Shown: in pieces, positions 1 through 4,579 of the stretch | Position numbering within the stretch: position 1 is the first letter of the stretch | How the letters are laid out: every line of letters begins with the position of its first letter | Assembly (NCBI GenBank): GCA_020061125.1 | Contig: JAGUYV010000140.1 | Coordinates: 1 to 10,210 of the forward strand | Direction: 5' to 3' | From: a bacterium | GTDB taxonomy: Bacteria > UBP15 > UBA6099 > DSWB01 | Length of the DNA stretch: 10,210 nt | Notes under the pieces: generated by a model | Databases searched by the model: none | What the model saw: only the letters and a program-made list of their open reading frames with translations | What the model was told of the DNA's origin: nothing | Translations under genes and position numbers: made by a program

Positions 1-65
1 GCCCCGGCCCGCGAGGCAGGTTTGCGTGCAGCCGCACGCGGCGGCGCCGGACGGCATTCCACATT

Positions 66-84
66 CCCCGCCCCGGCGGCGGGG
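66..84. other. GC-rich hairpin upstream of the flagellin gene
   Basis: A perfect 7-bp stem, CCCCGCC (66-72) with GGCGGGG (78-84), encloses a 5-base loop. Only two T follow on the plus strand, so it is a poor intrinsic terminator. It could still mark the 3' end of a transcript entering from the left, which lies outside the window. No coding region was recognised in bases 1-188. Confidence 0.4.
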
Positions 85-104
85 TTCCATATCCCATATC
101 CGCG

Positions 105-119
105 CGGCACGGACGGCGC
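105..119 (+). promoter_or_regulatory. Candidate sigma-54 promoter of the flagellin gene
   Basis: CGGCACG at 105-111 matches six of seven bases of the sigma-54 -24 element (TGGCACG). The invariant spacing GG-N10-GC is kept, with GG at 106-107 and GC at 118-119. The -12 half is weak, reading GCGC instead of TTGC, and chance matches are easy in such GC-rich DNA. Flagellin genes are often transcribed by sigma-54 or sigma-28. No sigma-28 pattern (TAAA-N15-GCCGATAA) and no clear sigma-70 pattern was found between 85 and 180. The start would lie near 131, giving a leader of about 60 bases that contains a CCGGCC/GGCCGG hairpin (134-155). Confidence 0.3.
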
Positions 120-172
120 GCGAATTCGACAACCCGGCCTTTGCTCCGGGGCCGGCCCATTCTCACCCCTCG

Positions 173-180
173 AAAGGAGG
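173..180 (+). promoter_or_regulatory. Ribosome binding site deciding the flagellin TTG start
   Basis: AAAGGAGG ends at 180, eight bases before the TTG at 189-191. This TTG is the first possible start in the flagellin frame that yields the conserved N-terminus beginning M-V-I-N-T-N. An ATG at 182-184 lies only one base after the GGAGG and is in a different frame, so it cannot be the flagellin start as the sequence stands. Confidence 0.75.
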
Positions 181-188
181 AATGCGGC

Positions 189-1742
189 TTGGTTATCAAT
201 ACCAATTTATCAGCCATGATGGCGAACACGCAGGCGTTGCGCATTCGCGGCGAGGTGGGCCGCCACCTCGAACGCCTGTCCACGGGACTGAAAATCAACC
301 GGGGGGGCGACGACCCCTCGGGCCTTGGCATCGCCCGCAACACGCAGGCCCAGGTGCGCGGCACGAACACCGCCATCCACAATGTCGAGGAAGGCGTCCA
401 TGTTTACAACATGCGCGATGCGCTTCTGGCCGAAGATCAGGAAATGGTGCAGCGCATCCGCGACCTGGCCGTGCGCAGCGCCAACGAGGCCACCCTCACC
501 ACCCGGGACCGCCAGGCCATGCAGCAGGAAGTGGCCAAACTCATGGAGCAGATCAATCAGGCGGCCTACGCCTCACCCAAAGTCGGCGGCACCGCCCGTC
601 TGCTCTACGCCCCCAGCAAGCTCGATGTGATCTGGGTTCTCGACGCCACGGCCAGCATGATCCCTGCGGCCACGGCCCTTCGCGACGCCTCCGCACAGAT
701 GTTCAACGAGTTCCAGGCAAACGGTCTTGATGTCCGCATGAATGTCACGCCTTTTGCATTCGACATTTTCCAGACATGGGGCGCCAACTCCGTATCATGG
801 AGTTTCCAGCAGGACGCCGTTTCATTCCAGGACGATGTTGATGAGATCGTCGGCATGATAACAACGGGCACCGGCGGGCTGGAAAACGGACTGACCGCAA
901 TTAATAACACTATTGACAATGGCCAGCTTGGCGGCGCTTTCAGAACAGGCAGCGATGTGACGCGGGCGATCATTCTGATAACTGACGAGGATGCTGATGA
1001 TTTTGGCGATCCAATAGATGTCAACGCAAACATGACTCCAATTGGAATTGCCGCGCGCGCCGCGCTGACCGCAAAACTCCAGGCAAATGACATCACGATG
1101 CATGCGGTGGGCATGGAACGATATCTGATCTGGCCGGCCCAGTGGCCCGCGCCGGACGAGGACTACGCCGAAGTGGCCCGCAACACCGGCGGTTCGGTCA
1201 TCACGCTCGAAGACGCCGGAACCGCCTGGACCACGCAGATCACCAGCGCGCTCAAGGCTTCCTATGCGGACTGGGACGCGGAGTTCCAGGTCGGCCCGGA
1301 CAGCGGCATGAACGACAGCGGCCACAGCATGACCTTCACATTCAGCTCCGTGACCACGGACTCCATGGGCCTGGCCAGCGCCAATGTGGCGACCACGGCC
1401 GGAGCGCAGGCCACCATTGACATCGCCAACAACGCTCTGGAATGGTTGAGCAACGAGCGCGCCGAAACCGGCTGGGCCGTGGAGCGCCTCAAGCACATCG
1501 CCAACGACCTCGCCGCCATGTCCATCGGCAACTCCGCGTTTAAATCCGGCCTCGAAGACGCGCTCATGGATCAGGAAATCGTGGACATGACCATCCAGAA
1601 CATGTTGAGCAACACCGTGGCCGCGGCGCAGGCACAAGCCAACGCCACGGTCGAGACTGCGTCACAGTTCATCAGCGTGGTGAGCAACTCGGAAAACCTC
1701 GACCAGTTCAGCGGCATCTTCACGGTGCAGCAGACGCTGTAG
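189..1742 (+). CDS. Flagellin with an inserted von Willebrand factor A domain
   Basis: 517-residue filament protein, exported unfolded through the flagellar type III channel. Residues 1-140 are a typical flagellin D0/D1 N-terminus (VINTNLSAM, LSTGLKIN, DDPSGLGIA, RDLAVRSAN). Residues 365-517 are the returning D1/D0 half (FQVGPDSG, LSNERAETG, RLKHIANDL, AQAQAN). Between them, about 145-358, lies a VWA domain in place of the usual variable D2/D3 region: strand and MIDAS motif VIWVLDATASM (D152, T154, S156), a TGTGG loop with T228, and ILITDEDAD with D266. From family knowledge these residues bind a divalent metal that mediates ligand contact. DxTxS replaces the classical DxSxS, a common variant. 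The protein has no cysteine, and the C-terminus runs about 20 residues beyond the usual end. TTG at 189 is chosen for the AAAGGAGG eight bases upstream. Bases 901-1020, inside the VWA domain, are far less GC-rich than the flanks. The gene stands alone. The two-part reading is secure; the role of the VWA domain is inferred. Confidence 0.93.
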   Translation: MVINTNLSAMMANTQALRIRGEVGRHLERLSTGLKINRGGDDPSGLGIARNTQAQVRGTNTAIHNVEEGVHVYNMRDALLAEDQEMVQRIRDLAVRSANEATLTTRDRQAMQQEVAKLMEQINQAAYASPKVGGTARLLYAPSKLDVIWVLDATASMIPAATALRDASAQMFNEFQANGLDVRMNVTPFAFDIFQTWGANSVSWSFQQDAVSFQDDVDEIVGMITTGTGGLENGLTAINNTIDNGQLGGAFRTGSDVTRAIILITDEDADDFGDPIDVNANMTPIGIAARAALTAKLQANDITMHAVGMERYLIWPAQWPAPDEDYAEVARNTGGSVITLEDAGTAWTTQITSALKASYADWDAEFQVGPDSGMNDSGHSMTFTFSSVTTDSMGLASANVATTAGAQATIDIANNALEWLSNERAETGWAVERLKHIANDLAAMSIGNSAFKSGLEDALMDQEIVDMTIQNMLSNTVAAAQAQANATVETASQFISVVSNSENLDQFSGIFTVQQTL

Positions 1743-1769
1743 CCCTGTTGCATCGTTCCCGCAAAGCAC

Positions 1770-1814
1770 AAAACCCCGCCAGTTTTTCCGGCGGGGTTTT
1801 TGATTTTTCGTGAA
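1770..1814 (+). terminator. Intrinsic terminator of the flagellin gene, probably bidirectional
   Basis: An 11-bp perfect stem pairs AAAACCCCGCC (1770-1780) with GGCGGGGTTTT (1790-1800) around a 9-base loop. It is followed by more T-rich sequence on the plus strand and starts 28 bases after the flagellin stop. The A run at the stem base gives a U run on the other strand, so it can also end the convergent minus-strand transcript, whose last stop codon is at 1828. Confidence 0.9.
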
Positions 1815-1827
1815 TGCGCGGCGAGAA

Positions 1828-2604
1828 TTACAGGCCCTGGGATTTGATGATGCGGCCGAGCTGCCCCGTGAGGTGCCAGGACACGGTCATGGAATACGGC
1901 AGGGTGACCAGCACGCCCACGAGCAGCGCGCACAGTCCCAGCGCGCCCACGATTCCTATTACTATGTCCATCAGAACCAGCAGCAGCACGGTCACGAAAT
2001 TCTTTGACAGGGCATTGAACGCGCGGCTGAACTGGAACACCGCCCAGGGATTGTCCTCGGCCACGGCGATGGCCAGCGCGGGCTTCATATACAACTGTAT
2101 CGCAATGCTCACAAAAACCGACAGGAACGCAACCACAAACGACGCCACCGCTGACAAAATTCCGAAAATCAGCAGCGCGAGAAGAAACATGATCCCCGTG
2201 GAAAACTGCGGGCCGATTTTGATTTCTGGCAACTCGCTCTCGCGGCCATGAAACACATCCCGCGCCAGCTCCACAAGGTATCCAATCACAAAAAAGTTCA
2301 GAATTGGGACCAGCATCAGAAACCCGAGCAGGAACATGCGCCCGATCCAGCCGTCGGTTTTGGTTGCGAATTTGAACGCAGCTTCATAGTCAATGTCTGC
2401 GGGCGCAGGCGACTGGCCCGGCGGCTGGTCCGGAGGCGGCGCGCCCTCCTGCCCGAGAATCTGTCTGTATCCCGGAGGCGGCGGCGGAATGGGCGCGCGC
2501 CCGCTCTGCGGCTGAACAGGCGGCTGGGCCACGGGCGCACCGCATGCTGTGCAGAATCGCGCGCTTTCGTCCAGGCCAGCTCCGCATTGATGGCAGTATT
2601 TCAT
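1828..2604 (-). CDS. Zinc-ribbon, DUF4013-like membrane protein
   Basis: 258-residue protein of unknown function. The N-terminus is a short zinc ribbon with C4, C7, C18 and C21 in two CxxC pairs. A proline- and glutamine-rich linker follows (about 23-70). The C-terminal half is strongly hydrophobic, with likely membrane segments near 89-112, 138-172 (possibly two) and 203-236. The stretch IGYLVELARDVFHGRESELPE (108-127) is the kind of motif seen in DUF4013 membrane proteins, so I assign that family from memory. The reading frame continues upstream, but the ATG at 2604 is chosen because it gives the intact zinc ribbon and has GAGG a few bases before it. It lies 49 bases downstream of the metallo-beta-lactamase-fold gene on the same strand and is probably co-transcribed with it. 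The zinc ribbon would face the cytoplasm. No function can be given from sequence. Confidence 0.85.
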   Translation of the reverse strand: MKYCHQCGAGLDESARFCTACGAPVAQPPVQPQSGRAPIPPPPPGYRQILGQEGAPPPDQPPGQSPAPADIDYEAAFKFATKTDGWIGRMFLLGFLMLVPILNFFVIGYLVELARDVFHGRESELPEIKIGPQFSTGIMFLLALLIFGILSAVASFVVAFLSVFVSIAIQLYMKPALAIAVAEDNPWAVFQFSRAFNALSKNFVTVLLLVLMDIVIGIVGALGLCALLVGVLVTLPYSMTVSWHLTGQLGRIIKSQGL

Positions 2605-2653
2605 ACAAAGCCTCGCTTCCCGGCCTTGCGCCGGATTTTTCAGCCTGCGGCTC

Positions 2654-3679
2654 TCACTGAACCGGCGGCCAAACGACCTTCTCGCCCCAGGCCGGAACCA
2701 CGAACGGCACGCCCACGGTGGGCAGCACTTTGTACAGCTCTCCATACTCGCGCCGCCCGGCAACCGGGTGCCCCACTTCGTGCTCGTGGCTGCTGATCAT
2801 GAGTTTCGGTTTAACAAAATTCAGCAGCAGCGCCAGGTTCGGACACCAGCAATTTGGGATTAACACATCTATTTCCAATGGTTTCTTTTTGAAAATCCGA
2901 AACCACTCCTGCCCCATCTTCATGCTTTCATTGTCGTCTCCAAGGTGCATGATGCGCACCCCGCCAGGCGTTTCGATAAGATACACATTATTTATCGTGG
3001 TTTTCTGGAACGCCGGGAATGCATGGATTTTGACTCCGTTGATTTCCATGGACGCATCCCGGAACAGGGTGATGTACTCGGTGTCCGCTTCGCCCGCCCA
3101 CCATGAGGGGACATTGGGCGCGTACACGGGCTTGCCCGCGGCCTTGAATTTGCGCAGAACGCGCAGGTCCACATGGTCCCCATGCTCGTGGGTGATAAGC
3201 ATGGCGTCCACGCCCGCAATCAGCCTGTCTATGCCCGCGTCGTCCCAATAAATTTCGCCCCAGCCCTGGATAAGATCCGTGACCAGGGTGACTTCAGGGG
3301 TTTTAATGACCTCTGTGTGGTTGTAGAGTTTCCAGATCACTGCGCCGGAGTCCACCCTGGTATTTTCAAAGTCCCGGAGAAATGCATCCATGCGCGCGCG
3401 GAAGAAGCGGCCCACGACGGGCAGATACCCCGCGTCAGGCTCGAGCAGAACCGGGTCCAGGCGCAGCAGCATGTCCTTGCGTTCGGGATCGTCCGGAAGC
3501 ACGGCGCGGCCCCCGGACAGCCATTCCAGAACCGCATCCACGGCGCCCTGGTATTGATCCGAAAGCGCCTGAAGCGCGGCTTTGTCCTGCGGCTCGGCCG
3601 GGATGGCGAGGGCCGCGGCAGCGGCCAGGAAAACCCAAGCAATCGCGGCCACAAGCGGCGCTGTTTTTTTCATGATCAT
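2654..3679 (-). CDS. Secreted metallo-beta-lactamase-fold hydrolase, UlaG-like
   Basis: 341 residues with an N-terminal signal peptide (MIMKK followed by a hydrophobic stretch, cleavage probably after A-L-A near residue 25), so it likely acts in the periplasm or is membrane-attached. Residues 28-115 are a helical, charged extension. The metallo-beta-lactamase core follows, with the signature THEHGDH giving H164, H166, D168 and H169. The later metal positions are uneven. In UlaG-type proteins (COG2220) a histidine usually follows the P-A-x of the next core strand, but here the motif reads FPAFQ with Q225. The GDx aspartate is present (LGDD, D248), as is a C-terminal histidine (ISSHEH, H298). 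Substrate is unknown; relatives cleave phosphoesters, lactones or phosphodiesters. The first ATG (3677-3679) is preferred over the second (3671-3673) because AGGAG lies about 11 bases upstream of it. First gene of a likely two-gene unit with the zinc-ribbon membrane protein. Confidence 0.85.
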   Translation of the reverse strand: MIMKKTAPLVAAIAWVFLAAAAALAIPAEPQDKAALQALSDQYQGAVDAVLEWLSGGRAVLPDDPERKDMLLRLDPVLLEPDAGYLPVVGRFFRARMDAFLRDFENTRVDSGAVIWKLYNHTEVIKTPEVTLVTDLIQGWGEIYWDDAGIDRLIAGVDAMLITHEHGDHVDLRVLRKFKAAGKPVYAPNVPSWWAGEADTEYITLFRDASMEINGVKIHAFPAFQKTTINNVYLIETPGGVRIMHLGDDNESMKMGQEWFRIFKKKPLEIDVLIPNCWCPNLALLLNFVKPKLMISSHEHEVGHPVAGRREYGELYKVLPTVGVPFVVPAWGEKVVWPPVQ

Positions 3680-3751
3680 GGCAAATGATTCTCCTGTGGT
3701 TCATTGGCGCCGCGCCCGCGCATCCCGCAGCCCGCGCGGCGCTTCTTCTTC

Positions 3752-3780
3752 ATTGTACCGGGCCGTGCGCACGCGGGCAA
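3752..3780 (-). promoter_or_regulatory. Sigma-70-type promoter for the minus-strand pair
   Basis: Read on the minus strand, TTGCCC (3780-3775) is followed after exactly 17 bases by TACAAT (3757-3752), which is 4/6 and 5/6 to consensus. Transcription would start near 3745, about 65 bases before the ATG at 3679. The spacer contains a 10-bp perfect palindrome, CGTGCGCACG (3764-3773), a possible operator, though such palindromes are not rare in GC-rich DNA. Confidence 0.55.
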
Positions 3781-3809
3781 CGCCCGGCGAAATATCCCCC
3801 CGGATCACC

Positions 3810-3839
3810 TTGACAACGGCAACCCGCTTTTGTTAAGAT
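3810..3839 (+). promoter_or_regulatory. Near-consensus sigma-70 promoter for the SCP2-like gene
   Basis: A perfect -35 hexamer TTGACA (3810-3815) is followed by an 18-base spacer and a -10 hexamer TAAGAT (3834-3839, 5/6). The start would be near 3846, giving a leader of about 90 bases. It lies back to back with the minus-strand promoter at 3752-3780, with 29 bases between the two -35 boxes, so both could share control. Confidence 0.75.
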
Positions 3840-3845
3840 GCAGCA

Positions 3846-3876
3846 CATTGTGAACAAATTATCAAAAGACACAATG
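3846..3876. repeat. Inverted repeat at the predicted transcript start
   Basis: CATTGTG (3846-3852) and CACAATG (3870-3876) form a perfect 7-bp inverted repeat around an AT-rich 17-base centre. It begins at the predicted first transcribed base. It could be a repressor operator or a 5' hairpin that stabilises the mRNA. A 7-bp repeat can also arise by chance. Confidence 0.35.
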
Positions 3877-3937
3877 CGAGCGATTCACGGGGGATACACC
3901 ACAAAGTCATTCAAATCATTCAGGAGGTGCATTGCAC

Positions 3938-4261
3938 ATGCCGACATGTGAAGAGATTTTCAACGAAATGCCCAACCGCTTTGACGCGGAAGCCGCGGGC
4001 GACTGGGAAGCCAAAGTGCAGTACAAAATCGAAGGCGACGGCGGCGGCAACTGGATCGTGGCCGTGAGCGGCGGCGCCGCCAGCGTGTCCGCAGGCGAAG
4101 CCGATGACGCTTCCGCCACCGTGGAAACCGATGTGGAAACCTGGGTCGGGATCGCCGAAGGCAGCGTGGAGCCGACCACCGCATTCATGACCGGCAAAAT
4201 CCGCATTCAGGGCAACATGGCCGATGTCATGAAGAGCCAGAGCGTGTTCAAGAAGGACTGA
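3938..4261 (+). CDS. SCP2 sterol-carrier-like lipid-binding protein
   Basis: 107-residue cytoplasmic protein with no signal peptide or membrane segment. It is essentially one SCP2 domain. After a short helix (IFNEMPNRF) come beta strands typical of the family (AKVQYKIEG, NWIVAVSGG), then the acidic ATVETDVETWVGIAEG segment and the characteristic C-terminal part with FMTGKIRIQGNMADVMK. SCP2 proteins carry lipids or fatty acyl chains in a hydrophobic tunnel; the bacterial ligand cannot be read from sequence. ATG at 3938 is chosen because AGGAGGTG (3922-3929) ends eight bases before it. An upstream in-frame TTG at 3932 would leave only about two to four bases. The gene is a complete one-gene unit, with a near-consensus promoter at 3810-3839 and a strong terminator at 4337-4371, which suggests steady, fairly high expression. 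Confidence 0.88.
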   Translation: MPTCEEIFNEMPNRFDAEAAGDWEAKVQYKIEGDGGGNWIVAVSGGAASVSAGEADDASATVETDVETWVGIAEGSVEPTTAFMTGKIRIQGNMADVMKSQSVFKKD

Positions 4262-4336
4262 ACGCCTTCTCTTCACCATTGAACCGCAGCATCGCGCGGC
4301 CCCGCAATCGGGCCGCTCATCACTGGTATACAATCA

Positions 4337-4371
4337 AGCCCGGGTTCTCTCGAACCCGGGCTGTTTTTTTT
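4337..4371 (+). terminator. Intrinsic terminator after the SCP2-like gene
   Basis: An 11-bp perfect stem pairs AGCCCGGGTTC (4337-4347) with GAACCCGGGCT (4352-4362) around a TCTC tetraloop. A G and eight T follow (4363-4371). It starts 76 bases after the stop codon. Confidence 0.95.
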
Positions 4372-4579
4372 CGTCCGGCGAACCAGAAGCGAACGCCTTG
4401 ACCATGATTGCGCCGCACCCGATCCGGGCTTATTATTGATGTGGAGTGTATGATTCCCGGCTGCATGAAAGCAATCCCGGATTTGTTGCATGTATGATCA
4501 ATAAAGCTGCCGTTACGCAAGACGCCGAAGAAACCGCGGCCGGGGCCGCTTTCAAAATCAAAGCACAAGGAGAACCTGA
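4372..4579. other. Non-coding spacer before the protease gene
   Basis: With the terminator and the gap before it, the gene-free stretch is 4262-4579. This part is clearly more AT-rich than the genes on either side. It holds one plausible promoter (4408-4436), two copies of GTATGAT (4448-4454 and 4492-4498), and ATCCGGG (4422-4428) inverted relative to CCCGGAT (4476-4482). No credible small gene was seen. Confidence 0.5.
4408..4436 (+). promoter_or_regulatory. Candidate promoter of the protease gene
   Basis: TTGCGC (4408-4413, 3/6) and TATTAT (4431-4436, 5/6) are separated by 17 bases, giving a start near 4443 and a leader of about 137 bases. The -35 box is weak. TATGAT copies at 4449 and 4493 are alternative -10 boxes but lack a -35 partner at normal spacing. 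Confidence 0.35.

Noticed and set aside
26-730. Long open frame overlapping the start of the flagellin gene
   Set aside because: Its product is a His/Arg/Pro-rich out-of-frame reading of GC-rich DNA with no recognisable motif, while the overlapping frame is a clear flagellin.
621-1262. Peptidase insert in the flagellin (flagellinolysin type)
   Set aside because: No HExxH zinc-peptidase motif is present in the insert; the motifs fit a VWA domain.
2620-2640. CCGGC/GCCGG hairpin followed by ATTTTT on the plus strand
   Set aside because: It lies between two minus-strand genes and would terminate only antisense transcripts; a 5-bp stem is weak and no plus-strand gene precedes it.
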